Assembly: GCF_030867095.1 (NCBI RefSeq)
Contig: NC_081824.1
Location: 172,244,933 to 172,308,932, forward strand
Origin: Alligator mississippiensis
Lineage: Eukaryota > Chordata > Crocodylia > Alligatoridae
DNA length: 64,000 nucleotides
Direction of reading: 5' to 3'
This document shows, in pieces, positions 36,421 to 48,699 of the stretch. The stretch's first letter is position 1; each line of letters opens with the position of its first letter. Both the position numbers and the translations under genes were made by a program. The notes below the pieces were generated by a model that was not told the DNA's origin, did not search any database, and saw nothing but the letters and a program-made list of their open reading frames with translations.

Positions 36421-36990
36421 CGCGGCCCTACCTGGATGAGGCGCTCCAGCGCGGGCCCCTGCAGGCACGTGTAGTTGCCCAGCAGGTCCCACTTGCCCTG
36501 CAGCAGGCGGCGCGCCGCGTCGCGCTCGGCCGGGCCCTCGAGCGCCCAGAAGGCCGCGCTGCCCAGCAGCAGGTAGCCCAGGTAGGCGAGCAGCAGCAGC
36601 GCCGTGCGCGCCCCGTGCCGCCCTTGCATGGCAGCGGTCGCGGCCCCGGCCCCGCACATGGCCTCGGCTCCGCGCCCGAGCCGGGCCGGCTGCTGCCGCG
36701 GGGCGGGGACAGCGCGAGGGCGGCTCTCGCGGGCCCTCCCCCTGCAGCCCCCCGCTGCCCGCACAACAGCCCCGGGGGAGGCGGTTTCGGGCCGGACGTC
36801 GCCCCATGAGCCGGCTCCTTGGCTCGGGGCTGCACGCCCGGGCTCCTCAGGCGAGTCTCAGGCAGCGCGCGTTCGCTGGGCAGCCCAGGCTTTTTGGGAA
36901 AGGTGCTCTCTTTCCTCACGGTGGGTGTTGCCAGCTCTCCTAACGTTTGGCGTTGTCCTTCGGGTCTGCGCGGCGGGAATGTGAACACGG
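36400..36990 (-). promoter_or_regulatory. CpG island over the KCNK17 5' end, probable promoter
   Basis: CpG density is far above the rest of the window, with long G+C-only stretches through exon 1 and about 330 bp upstream of its ATG. No TATA box stands out at a fixed distance. A CpG-island promoter for KCNK17, initiating upstream of 36659, is the natural reading. Island limits are by eye. Confidence 0.6.
36432..36659 (-). CDS. KCNK17: KCNK17 (TALK-2) coding exon 1 (residues 1-76)
   Basis: Encodes 76 residues starting MCGAGAATAAMQGRHG, then M1 (TALLLLAYLGYLLLGSAAFW), ALEGPAERDAARRLLQGKW and the cap motif NYTCLQGPALERLIQ. The donor is CATCCAG|GTAGGG after a complete Gln codon (phase 0), exactly as in KCNK16 exon 1. 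The product is a K2P potassium leak channel subunit, activated by alkaline pH in the family. I identify it as KCNK17, not a second KCNK16, from LLLLAYLGYLLLG, FWALEG, KWDLL and the ALxxLIQ ending, and from its place next to KCNK16. The Met at 36659 puts M1 about 20 residues in, similar to human KCNK17; MQGRHG at 36629 is an alternative start. The exon is very GC-rich and lies in a CpG island. Only exons 1 and 2 are in the window. Confidence 0.88.
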
Positions 36991-37601
36991 TCGCTTCTTC
37001 TTCGATCCGTCTGTATCTGTAGCTGTATCTGGACCCCAGGCGCAGGCTTTGAGAACGACGCCCAAAATCAGGAGAGCTGGCAGCACGGAAGGAGTTGGAA
37101 AACTTCTGCTTGGGAAGCTTTTGGGTACAACCACCCTTCTTCAGGCACAGGGTGCGGCTGCTTGGTGAAACTCTTAACTCTGCGGCATGCCTCATTCATG
37201 GCTGGCCACCTTGAACCCTGGGAAGATCAGCTTTGAGAAAGGACCCAGGAATTAGGAACCAATTTCAGCCCCATAAGGGGAGCCCCCATCTCCTCCCCAT
37301 GGTCCCACAGCTCCCCCTACCCTGCCCTGCCCAGGCCCCAGCATGGCCTCCCTTCCCCCCCAGCTGACCAGTCCCCAGGGCCCCCACCCTGCACCCATAG
37401 TCTGACCGCAGCAGGATGCCACTGCGCTTGGTGGAGGATGACAGCTCCAGCCCCTCGAGCCATGGCACTCCCATGTCTGAAGGACACATGGCCCCCCAAT
37501 CAACCCCGCCGGCCTTTTCTAAACTGCCTTCCTGGCTTCCCTGCCCAAAGGGCTGGGTCCCCATGTGCTCCCTGTGTACAGGCTTATAGACCTTCTGCGT
37601 A

Positions 37602-37781
37602 GGGTTGCCAACCCTCCTGGATTGGCTGGGAGCCTAGCAGAATCGGCATTGATCCCCCAGTGACTACTGAAAGCAATCTAGGAGATTTTAATAGGATATT
37701 TTAAGAAAATAAAATGAATGACAATATGTCATGTTGGGGGAAAAAATCTCCTAGAATAGCTTCAATTAGAGTTGCCAACCC
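37602..37781. mobile_element. TA-flanked MITE (mariner-like), upstream of KCNK17
   Basis: Left end GGGTTGCCAACCCTCC and inverted right end (GGGTTGGCAACTCT on the other strand), both flanked by TA. This repeat type, with GGTTGCCAACCCT ends, is common in sauropsid genomes. Non-coding, 180 bp. Confidence 0.65.
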
Positions 37782-37821
37782 TACTTCCCAGACAGTTCTT
37801 GCCAGCAGCTTCTGGGTGGTC

Positions 37822-38375
37822 CCTACTGAAGCAGTTAACAGCCTAGGTAAAACATAGTATTGTTACCATGGGGGCTTTGGGTCTACAGACCAGATCGCCA
37901 GCATTAGACAGCTACATCTAATTCCTGTCCGGATATACAGGACCCGCTCAAGTCTATAGCCCCAGTGCTAGAAATGATGGCTAGTGGAATCGCACTGAAG
38001 TCTAGTGCAGACTGCGCACATACCACCTATTCTCTGTAACACAGTGGGTGGGAGGCAAATTCCCCAGTGATGTGTAAGTGTGGGTGCAAGCCACACACTG
38101 GCACCTGGGGCAGCCAGGTGATGAAACTCACAGGTAGGCTTGGCCAAAGGGTGTGATTCACAGCAGCTTCACTCCCTATCCTCCCCTCCCAGAATCAATC
38201 AAGGAGGGAATGATCAAAGCAAAGGCAAGTGGTACCACTGCCTGACACCTCTTACTCCCTGGCTCAGAGGGGGTGGGGAGATACTGAGAAGGAATCAAAC
38301 TGCTAAGAGGGGTTGCTTTAGAAGAGAGAAATTCAGAGGAAAGTGTCAGCCGGGGCTAAACAGGCTCTCTTATGG
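37822..38375 (+). repeat. Copy B of the ~530-bp repeat, upstream of KCNK17
   Basis: Partner of 35325-35855, about 2.5 kb away in direct orientation on the other side of exon 1 and the CpG island. It begins about 40 bp after the TA-flanked MITE at 37602-37781. No coding content or recognisable terminal repeats. Confidence 0.6.
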
Positions 38376-38399
38376 GCTTTACTGATCTCAGTCAGAGGG

Positions 38400-40390
38400 T
38401 GTGCTTGGGGGTCTCTTCTTCCCTGTTTTGTCTAGGCAGGGTATGATTAATGCATGTGTCCTGACAGCTCATTACCACTTATCTCATTACCTCCCACCTA
38501 TTCTGGTAATTGTGGCAGCCCATCCAGGTCTTTCTGTGTTTGGTTTCCAAGCCGATTGTGTTAACGGTTCGTCTAAGTCTCATTCACAAAGCTGCAGACA
38601 GGCTTGTGACACCTCCCTATGAGTGTGTTATATTTCAAGAATGGATAGTATTGGGCACATTGCTGCTTTCCAAGGGGTTCTGTTTATCTGCCAAGATAAA
38701 TGGACCACAGTCATTGAACCCAGAGATATTCAAGCTGTGGTCTCTGAAACCCTTAACAGTGTAACTGGTGACCTGCAAAAAGGCTGGTGACCCTGCCTTC
38801 CTCATTATGCCTAGCTGGGAAATTACAGTAAATGGCAGTTTCAAATATTGTCTTGATATAGTTTAGCTGTGTAAGCAATCACTTGGGGTGCTCCAGGACT
38901 GATATGTGCAGGTGAAGGGGAGGGAAATGAAAACATAAGACCACATCTATCCTGAGCTATGATCCATTCTATAAAAAATTGAAATCTCTTGATCTGATCA
39001 GTGCCTTTTCCTAGCAGGGTTGGTGCTTTCTACACTCGTTAGTAGAAAAAAATGTTAATTTGATGGATTCGTCTGTTGTGCAGGACTGCATCAAGTGTTT
39101 CTCTAAATCTCAAATAGTATGGGCCTCATCGCTTCAAGCTATCCCTGCAACAAGAAACAACTGCCCCCTTCTCCTCCAGTTTAGACACCAAAGACTTACT
39201 AAGTTAAAGCTTGGACCACAAGCCATCCAGGGGCAAGAGAAAAAGTAAAAAGTAGCCTTTTAATCCCTTAGCAGGGTACCTGGACCTTGTGCCTGTTTAT
39301 ACCCCAGACACCAGAAGAGGATGTAATTTGGGTGTAATTTGTTGCTGGCACATGGGGTAGAATGGAAAGTACTGTACCTTTCTTAGCCTGTCACTAAGGC
39401 TGCAATCTAGATTTTGGAGTTAAAGTTGCTCAAGTGTATTTCCTCGTACACAAACATTACAGATAAATATCAGTTAAAACAATACTCACACAAAGTGTAT
39501 GTTTAACAAGTAGTAGTGGTTAATAAGTCACTTTCATAATAACAACATTCAACCACACTAGTATAGCGACATCTTTTCACATACTTATTTTGAAAATGTT
39601 CTTGGAAGTCCATTTGCTCTGGTATAGATTATACAAGATCTATACAGGCCTTGACCTGATAGGTCAGTCCCCTGGTGGATCAGTACTGGCAAACAGATAA
39701 CTTACACTGTTCAGGGAGGTGTTTGGACCTGCCCAGTATAAACCCAGGGTTTTACCAACAGGATTCAACATCATGTGTAGACACATGTAGTTGGTAACTG
39801 TCAATCCTTTGGATCATGGTGTTACACGTAAGAGGTTTAGTCAGGTTCCTGATGAATCCGCTTGTGGCTGACAATCCCAATTCGACACAGCTTGTTACAA
39901 GTTTCACAGATCCGTGTGATTGGAGTTCAAGTTTACAGCCTGCTGTTTTCTTCTTTCTCACTTAGCTTTCATGCACCCAGTGCCAGATGTTCCCTCCAGA
40001 TCAGAATGGATTCTGTACACTTCTCCCAGCTTTCTACATTGATGTTGAATGGCTTCATATAATTCTTGCACACATTGTATACCACCATAGGGGGTGAGCC
40101 CACTTTCTAGAGCTGTCTCAAATCTCACTGTACAAAATATTCGTGAAGAGGCAATCTCCTCCAATTCTTCTGACATGACTGAGCCATCACAACCTCCTCT
40201 TTTTGATAGCTGTTTCCAAGGGTGTTTGCAAATGTAACCTTCCCCACCCCCAAAGGGACTTTATTTAAACTCGGTGGGTTCCCATGCCCAGAAGAGGCAG
40301 CACATTACTTCAACCCTGCTCTGCAGCATCTGTAAAGATCAGGTGCTTTAGTGGGGCTTTTTTGGCACTTTTATCAAGTAGATGACTGAG
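38400..40390. other. Intergenic stretch between KCNK17 and KCNK16, nothing firm recognised
   Basis: No exon, RNA gene or confident repeat. Possible fragment of a common sauropsid repeat near 38930 (AAAACATAAGACCAC). Confidence 0.3.
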
Positions 40391-40394
40391 TCAG

Positions 40395-41480
40395 CTTTAG
40401 CTAAAAGCACCAAACCACCCCCACTGAAGTGCCTGATCTATACAGATGCTGCAGAGCCAGGCTGAAGTAACATGCTGCTGCTTCTGGTAAACCGCCGTTT
40501 TGTTTTGTTTTTTTAACATCTGAAAGCAGCCTAAGTGCATCAGTCTTATATGCTGCAGCACCTCTGTATTTGGTATTTTGTCTTCCCATGTTATTTTAAG
40601 GATCTTAGGCAGGCATGTCATGTGGAAGCGGTTCAATCTCTTGATAAGCCTAGCATATGTAGTCCACATTTCTGAACCATGAAACGGAAGACAGCAAGTT
40701 TCATAAATTGGCATCTTCACCTTTATAGGTTGCTATTATTCCATGCACATTTCTGTAATAGCCTGAAAATCTTAGTTGTTTTTCTGATTCTGTTAGTTCA
40801 ATCTGAAGGTCAAGATTCCTGCTGATCATAGAACCCAAGTAGCAAAAACTGTCAATGACACCAAGAGATTTACCCTCCAGAGTGATGTACTGTTTTTTCC
40901 ACCTCTTGGTACATGATCACTACAGTCTTCTTGAGACTAATTGCCATCTCAAAGCTCTTGCATGATTTAGAAAAGCGGACCATGAGATTTTGCAGGGAAG
41001 ATTCACTGTGGGCAACCCAGGCTGTGTCATCCGCAAACAGGAATTCTCCCAGTACCAGCTCTTTCACCTTGGTTTTTGCTCTAAACCATGCAATGCTGAA
41101 CAAGCCTCTATCTAGTCTGGTTCAAAGATAAATGCCATCATTGCTGTCCTTGAGTGCTTGAAGAAGCAGGAATGAAAAGTAAATGTTAAAAAGCATGATG
41201 GGGGCTAAGCCACAACCTTGTTTCATCCTGTTGTTGATATCAGAGGCATTTGATTCTTTGTTTTCATATACTACAGTTGCCTTCATACCTTAATGTAATG
41301 TATGAATGATGTTCAACAATTTGGGGGGGACAACCCAGTTTCTTCAGAACAGTAAAAAAAAGCTGTGTCTTTTGACCACCTTCGAAAACCATTGTCAGAT
41401 GAATGAAGGCTATGTACAGTGGCATTAGTTTTTCTCTACACTTCTCTTGCAGTTGCTTGATTGAAAATATCATATCAAGG
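40395..41480 (-). mobile_element. Fossil non-LTR retrotransposon (same broad clade as 16.3 kb)
   Basis: Read from high to low coordinates: CREKLMPLYIAFIHLTMVFE with LKKLGCPPQIV (about 41470-41310), FLFADDTAWVAHSESSLQNL with the FADD box intact and MAISLKKTVVIMYQ (41100-40870), then FHGSEMWTTYARLIKRLNRF and LKITWEDKIPNTEVL (40720-40500). These are RT motifs in order, in three frames with stops between. A different subfamily from the 16.3-kb copy. Confidence 0.75.
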
Positions 41481-41489
41481 GTGGAACAT

Positions 41490-42370
41490 CCTGAGCAACA
41501 ATTGCATTAACTTTCAGGATAGATTCTTTCATGTAGAGATTGCAGCCTAGGGAGCATAATGTGAGTGACTACTTTTCTGACAATATTCAACTGGGAAATA
41601 CCTCATAGTCACTTCTATTCCCTTTATTTTTGTATAATTGTATAAACCGAGCATCTTAAAAATTTTGCAGTACTGCCTCCTCTTTCCAGTAGAGCAATAT
41701 AACATGTAAGGATGTGCTAATATAAAGCAAGTTTTACTAGAAGCACTTGGTAGTGTATCACAAACACGAAGGTAGTAGAGATCTCAACATATTCCTCAAA
41801 GAACTAAAAAATCAACTTGCACTGTGCACAGCCTCAACTAGGACTCTCCAATGCAGTTATTTAATATCTGAGTGATGCTAATAATTTTAAAATTAGAATC
41901 TCAGTATCTCCACAACTTATAAGGATGCAAAAATGATCACGTACAAGATTACATTAAAAATTTGACATCTTATCAAAATGGGCAAATTTCTTTGATTTTT
42001 TTTTTTTACTTATTTTAAAAATCAATTACTTACACAATGCAACCTACTAAAAGTAACCATACTGAAATATTACATACGTGTATCTACACTAGTTAACACA
42101 TAGATGTTATATAAAAATATTATGTAAAACATCCCAATAAGTGAAAGTTAAGCCTAGTGTCTAGAAGTGCACCCATTTGCAAATAAAAAAAAAATCAAGA
42201 AATTATTTCTTTAGACCAATTGAAAAAGAAAAGGTGAGGCCACTTCAAATTCGTAAAAGGACCACTTAAAATGCTTATAACAAATACAGTAATTGACAGA
42301 TTAACCTGAAAATCCTGAATGATTTCATTTTGTGCTTAGACTAAATGCTGTAAATTTGGGAGACTATTTT
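41490..42370. other. AT-rich intergenic stretch, nothing recognised
   Basis: Long A/T runs (for example 41998-42008) and no coding or repeat signature I can name. Confidence 0.35.
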
Positions 42371-42371
42371 A

Positions 42372-42952
42372 CATGTGGGATTTTCAGCCTTTTTCACCTC
42401 AGACCCCCAAAACATTTGTGATTTCCTGCCAGCATCCACCTGAATCCTACAGTTGAAAAGATCCTGAGATTGGGGTCATGCCACAAACTTGCAGACAGTA
42501 TTGTGGTGCTGGGTGGGACATGCTGGTGGATCTGTTGCTTTGAGATGGAGAAGGATTTACTTGGTAACTGGATCAGTGGGATGAGCATAGGGCTGGTGCT
42601 GGCTTGGTGGCCTCCATAGGGGTGCAGCAGTTGCTTCTCTTCCTCATGGTGTATTTGCAAGTTGTGATGTCAACCTCAAACCCATCAAAATGCTGCTTCC
42701 CCTCCTCAGAACTGAGCACCGTGCGAGAAAACAAGAGCTCTCCTTTCTGTACAGGCTGCAGGATTTGGGTTATTAACAACAGCAGTGAGAAGGGGAACAA
42801 GGCATTTCTTTCTTGCCTTCCTCCAGCTCCTGTGGGGTCGTAGTGACTGCATAAATCTGCCAGTTTCTTTTCCTCATTGGGTGGGTTGTGTCCCAGAAGT
42901 CACTCCCTCATTGCCCACCTGAGGGTCAGGCAACACTGGCTGAGAAACACTG
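42372..42952. mobile_element. hAT-type element, diverged
   Basis: Left part TTTTCAGCCTTTTTCACCTC, AGACCCCCAAAAC; right end GGCTGAGAAACACTG, the usual inverted CAGTGTTTCTCAGCC. Left end is decayed and no target duplication was matched. Confidence 0.45.
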
Positions 42953-42959
42953 CAATACA

Positions 42960-43960
42960 TTGTCCATCCATGGAAAAAGCGGAAGTTCCTGCTATACGCA
43001 TACATCTCCTGTAATTTTAACCTTGGAGGTTAGACATTTTTAAGATTCCCACATCTGGGCCTTGAACATACCCTGTGGTGGTGAACAGGAAATATCTACC
43101 ACCAATTTGGGGATGTGATATTTGCACAGTTTCTTTTTCTTTTAGCAAGGTCTCAAATGTGACCTGGCACAGCACTAATGTATCCTCCCATCTGGGCACA
43201 GATAGCTAAAAGCAGCAGCAACACGGTAAAATTAACAAGTCTCTGCTTGCTTTCATGTGTATTTTTCAGAGCCCTGTGGGCAAACTGACCAAACACCAGT
43301 TAGTCTGTCTCACTTTGCTGCTACTTGGTAAGCCCAAATGCAGGCAGAGAAGTTATTCACTGGCAGGAGGAATAGATTGAGGAAGTGGAGACTCCAACTC
43401 TTCCCCATCAGGCTGCTGTGGGGAGGGGGAAAGTAGCGGAGACATCTCCAGCATGTTAGGCACGTTTTGCATCTGTTTGCACACTTAGAATATTTAGTGG
43501 CACGCAACTCAGTGAAAAGTGTGTTGCTTACTTGCCTTTTATGGCATAGCACATGGTTTGTGCTGACTAGGCAAGTCAGGAAGCCCTGGAAGAATGGGGG
43601 GCTAGATGGAATTGATCATCTACACACATCAGTACAACTTTATTAGTACTTGAATAATTTCTTTCAGTATAAACCACAGCATAAAATGTTTTATAGCAAC
43701 ATTTTATGAGAAAGTGGGATGTATATATTTACTAATCATAGTTGTGTAAAGACAGGTTCTAGTGAATATTAGGTTATCTGTTCTGAGGTAGAGAGAAGAG
43801 TGGATCTAAGCAGAATATAGGTTGGGGAGATTTTCCTTATGAGATCTACAAGCTGGATAAGACAGAGAGATCTGTTCCAGATGAAGGAGAGTGCAGAGGA
43901 GAAGGCTCTTCCACTAATGAGATTGTAGAAAGGGGCAAGTAGCAGATCAGTGCTGGGAGA
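42960..43960. other. Intergenic stretch, nothing firm recognised
   Basis: No exon, RNA gene or clear repeat on either strand. Confidence 0.3.
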
Positions 43961-43970
43961 GAAGATCTAT

Positions 43971-44138
43971 GGCATGTACAGACATTCACTCTCCCAGGAC
44001 AAACAGTTGTTCCCAGGTTATTTTTCTCCTGAAGCAGCCATTTTTATACTGGAAGAAAAAGCCTGAACATCTGTATACTTGTGTTTTTTCCTGGGAGAAC
44101 AGTGACTCCCAGGAGAAAATTAATGTCTGTATGAGGCC
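43971..44138. mobile_element. Harbinger-like MITE, 3-bp TSD TAT
   Basis: Left end GGCATGTACAGACATT, right end AATGTCTGTATGAGGCC (inverted GGCCTCATACAGACATT). TAT flanks both sides. 168 bp, non-coding. Confidence 0.65.
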
Positions 44139-44539
44139 TATATAGGTAAGAATTGTGAGGTAGGTGGTAGCTAGACTAGAATGGGGTTTAGGAAGGTATC
44201 TAGGTATTCCAGACTTTATTGAAGGAACCCAATAAAGCCGATAGCTGCCTATTCATATTCCAGCATTTTGGACTAGAGTAGCCAAGCTGGAGTCTATAGG
44301 TATCTACTACGAGTGATGAAGACAAGCGGGTGAGATACAAAAATAAACATGATGTGAAACTTCCCAGAACATTGAATCCAGCAAAGCAGGTGGGTGGGAG
44401 AAGTCACCCCTGTGCTTTCCAGGGAATACAGATCTCTCACATTTTGTGACATTTTCTCATAATGAAATATTGAAGAACTGAAAGGCTGACATGATAAACT
44501 ATATTTTCTACAAATCATAGCTCAGCTGATGTGACAGGC

Positions 44540-44680
44540 AAGGATTGTTGTGGATATCTTTTATTGAACCAACTGTATGGTTGGGATAGACTTAAACACG
44601 CTGTCAAATGCAAAGCATTCTTCATCAGACCTGATGAAAAATACCTCTTGCATAATTCCTGAACTAATACACCACCCCAA
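44540..44680 (+). repeat. Single arm of the 7.1-kb hairpin repeat family
   Basis: GGCAAGGATTGTTG, ATCTTTTATTGAACCAACTG, GGTTGGGATAGACTTAAAC and TTCATCAGACCTGATGAA. The first part matches either arm of 7042-7226. Confidence 0.5.
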
Positions 44681-44689
44681 CACTACAAT

Positions 44690-46032
44690 GGCCGGTTTGA
44701 TGAATTCTGCATGTCCAGTTGTATTTCACTCATACGTTACAGGAATGTTCTACTCCTAAATGGGTTTATAAGTAGTTAATATATGATATAAGCACATTTT
44801 ATAAATTATAGTATAACATTAAGTTGGTTACAAGCATATCCAGAGCAGATATTATCCGTGGCTATAAGTAACCTACTGGTCTGCTGAGAATTATAAGTCT
44901 GGAATAATTGATTAACCATTTACTAAAACATCTATTGTATGATTTATTAATCCTTTATAAAGTTTTAATACTTTCAGTACACTATGACCACATTTCTATG
45001 GTTCTGTAACCAAACTAGTATTAGCTGCTTGCATGCAGTTTTTGCTTTGCTTTTCTAGCTGCTTAGAAAAGCAAATCCTGGCATTAGAAAACAATGCCAA
45101 ATTCCTCATTCCCACCAAAAAATGTCATGTATGTAGTTGAAGGCAAAATTTGGAATAGCTGTGGCCTGTCAGCCTTGCCTAGGGTCAGATGGGTGGTATA
45201 AAGTCCATATAGTCAGCTTCTTAATTAACTGGCCCAAAGCAAGAACCACACACTGGTAAAGTAGTCCTGAAACAGTCAGAAACAAAAAGATCTACTTGCA
45301 TCAATATTTTGCTCACAGAACTGCTTTCAAGGGGCTTGGGAAATGGTCTGAGATCAGAACTTGCTACCAGCTGCCGGCTAATTCCAAATGAAGTTCTGCC
45401 AATGAAGACAACTCTGGGACGGACCTGGCATTTTAACACATTTGAAAGAAAAGATTATTGGGAAAACGGCTATAGAAATTTTGTAATTGTACATGCAGGA
45501 GAAAGCCTGCTAAAGATTTCACGCAATGGAAGGGAAAGTTTCATCTGGTGAACGTGATTATATATGTGCCCATGACCGTTTGTGTTTCTCTCATTGTGGC
45601 CACATGGGAGCAAAGCGTGATTTCTTTCCCAGCGTTTTTAGCTGGACTCCTTTGATATTATGCATTCACACTTCTGCTGAGAGGCAGTCACCACAGATTT
45701 CTGAAAGCTGGAGATCTGCATTTGAGAAAATAAAGTGATAAGATTAAATGGATGGCAAATCATTCTTTCAGGAGCACTTGCCCTAGGGCTGGTGGTGAGA
45801 AAAACAATGGGGTATGTGTATTACAGTTCCACCTCCTCAACAGTTTTTGTTTTGGCTTCTGCCTTTATGCTGTGAAGGAGTTTTCTTGCTTCTGAAAATA
45901 TCTTCTACTTCAGAAATGGCCCACAACCCGTGATTTAGATCCAACAAACATTTATCCAGAAGGCTTGTGTGGTGTGAGAGGTGGGGGCAGGAGAGCCTTT
46001 GCTCTTTCTAAACTGCTCTCCATGAGCCTTTC
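44690..46032. other. Region downstream of KCNK16 stop, 3' UTR plus intergenic
   Basis: Holds the candidate polyadenylation signal at 44943-44948. Part of 44949-46032 is probably 3' UTR; nothing else recognised. Confidence 0.35.
44943..44948 (-). terminator. Candidate KCNK16 polyadenylation signal AATAAA
   Basis: This is the first canonical AATAAA I see on the minus strand downstream of the KCNK16 stop, about 1.1 kb away. No AATAAA or ATTAAA was seen between 46032 and 44949. The cleavage site is unknown; a non-canonical signal nearer the stop is possible. Confidence 0.25.
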
Positions 46033-46256
46033 TCAGCTGGGTATGTGGATTCTAGGTTGAGCAGACTCATCCTCCAGCTTGGTTACAGCTTCCTCTGCTG
46101 TGCCTTGGTCAGATTTGGGCCACTTTAGTTGAAGGAATTTCTCCATCAGGACAGCTCCCAGATTAAAGACCAGAGCAAGCCAGGCCAGGCTGAAAACAAT
46201 CCAAATGGCTGCCAAGCTCCTGTAGATTGAGATGTAGCGCTTGTTGGGATCTGTGC
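46033..46256 (-). CDS. KCNK16: KCNK16 coding exon 5 (M4 and C-terminal tail, stop)
   Basis: The acceptor is TTTTTCAG|GCACAG. Encodes TDPNKRYISIYRSLAAIW, M4 (about IVFSLAWLALVFNLGAVL) and a short cytosolic tail ending RIHIPS before the stop at 46033-46035. The tail after M4 is only about 40 residues, as expected for TALK channels, and is the least conserved part. The YRS arginine (R233) is the likely counterpart of the extracellular pH sensor of TASK-2/TALK channels, by alignment to KCNK5 by eye. Confidence 0.94.
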
Positions 46257-48622
46257 CTGAAAAAGCCATGAAACTCTATGTGTTAGGCTTGACTCCTGGC
46301 AAACAGGATTCCAAACACACATACATCAGGCAAATTATTCATGATCTGCTGAGATCAGGAGAACTACATGCATTCTTCATAGGAAACATTATATTGTGGC
46401 TTACTTTCCTGTTCACAGTGTGAAATTAGGCTTGGAGCAGATGGTACCAAAACTCTAACGCCTTGTCTACATATAAGCAATAACCACATCTAACTTTAAA
46501 CAAGGTTGTGTAACATGATTTGCTTATGGAAAAAAGACTGTGCTGTAACCATGCTAGAGGGCCATGTTTTAGCATAGGTGTATAGATTCTCTAATACAGG
46601 GTTGTCAAACTCATCTGGCTCCATGGGCTGGCTAACTAGTGCAAGGCCAGTCCATGGGCTGGATTTCACCCACAGACTGCCTTACCATCCCCTAGCATAC
46701 CTGATCTGGCTGCTGCTCCAGTCGGTCTGGGACCCATGTTGCATGTGGTGTGGATCTTGGAGTGGCTGGAATGAACGCTGCGTGTGGCTCAGTCTGGCTG
46801 GAGCAGAAGATGTGCTGCATGCAGTCATACTAGCCGGACTTCACCACACATGGCACCAGCCCCACAGCTCCCGGACTGTGTTGCATATGGTGCCTGCTCC
46901 AGCCAGTCTGGGGGCTGTGCTGTAAGCGGTACCTCCAGGTACTGCATGCAGTGCGGGTCCTGGACCAGCTGGAGTGGATGCTAGATCAGGTATGCACCCC
47001 CAGGGGGTGAAGGTGAGAATGAGGGTGGAGAGGGGGAAGGGGTCCACGTGCCTGATCAAGCTTATTGACTAGCCCCACGCCCCAGGAGTATGCCATACTT
47101 TGTGTGAGTCTGATCAAACCCAGGGGCAGCACTAGGTGGGGCAGATGGCGGGCCTTTGTAAGCCAGATCCAGCCCATGGGCTTTATGTTTGACATGCCTG
47201 CTTTAATATGTTGGGCACAAATAAGGTTTTACACTGCTGCCAATATCTGTAGTGTGCAGCTCATTGGAGTCCTGAACAGACAGGCTCAGATATAATTTGG
47301 GGAATGCATTATTGAGCAAATGTATGCCATGTTATGTATCAGAATGTGACGGTCACTACATGTACGTGGCATTTCCAGAGAACAGATGCTCACTGCACCA
47401 GCCAAACAAGTACTTCAGTCAGTGCTCCAGTGTGCTCCTTCCCTGAATCCATGTGAGCCAAATTCATCACTGAAAGCCATGGCATTGCACCAAGGAAGAT
47501 TTGGCTCCCTGGCAGACCAGGGGATGATGTGAGGAGAAATCCCTCACAAGGTGACAGATCCTATTGTTTTTTGCATGTGGACAGTCTATATACCTCAAGT
47601 ATTCAGTACATCATTTTAAAAGACCAGGTGCAGAGAAAAGGTCTCACATATTGCTAGCAACCACTATATTGCTTGGCCCAGACTCCTGGAGATGGTACGC
47701 TGCCATTTAGTACACCTTCTTACAAGGGTCTTCTCTCTGCGTTTAACTAGGGTTCACCTTGGTAGCTTGGTCTCTTCCATACAGGGAAGAAACTAATCAA
47801 AACAACCCTAACTTGAGCTCAAAGGATTAGTAAGGAGCTACAGAGTCTTTCACCTGTAGGCCTCTGGCTCAAGTCTAAATTAGGTTGGCAGCAGTTACTG
47901 CTGAAAGGATGTTCAGTGGTTAGTGTGGAGTGAGTGTGGTGGGTCTTAATCTGGCTCCCAGTGGAAGAAACCCTATACTGCTAAATCTATCAGCATAGCT
48001 GGCACTAGTTAATCCATCTGTCTAGTGTCCACAGAGACAAAGGGGCAGTTTTCCACTGGTGTAATATCAGTAACTTCAACAGTTACTCCAGTGAACAGTG
48101 ATGGAAGAACATAGGCTCATGAAGTTCCCCCAAACCAACCCCTTCATTACCTACTACATAGTCCCCAAATCCGATGGTGCTGAGGGTGATAAAGGTGAAG
48201 TAGAAGCCTTCTCCATAACTCCAGCCTTCAACATAACTGAAAATCATTGGGGGGAACACTAGAAAAAACAAGGTGCCAGTGGCCAAAAAGAGAGCTATGG
48301 CCAGAGTCTGCACCACCTGCAGGAGAGAAAGAAGAGGGCAACTCAGTAGCGCGTCATGTCTGTTTTTGTACTGTTGCTGGATTTTAGAATATATAATAGT
48401 GCCACAAAGCCCAATTACCACAAGACCAATAGACAAGATAGAAAGAATGAACAAATGCTCATCTTTTCCCATGAAGTGCAGGCATGAATCAATTGCATTC
48501 AGTAAATACAGAGTCTGAAACAATGCCTAGGCAGAGCATGCCTCACAGAACATTTGTCCGCTGTAATGTCAGCTTCCAGCATTCAAAAATCAGGAGTTGG
48601 GTCTCAGAAGATCATGATGTTT

Positions 48623-48699
<77 letters not shown>

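Noticed and set aside
36324-36809. 161-codon plus-strand frame opposite KCNK17 exon 1
   Set aside because: Antisense to a GC-rich coding exon, CpG island and minisatellite; long frames there are expected by composition.
36428-37195. 255-codon minus-strand frame overlapping KCNK17 exon 1 in another frame
   Set aside because: Arg/Pro/Ala-rich translation with no domain, out of frame with the clear K2P exon.
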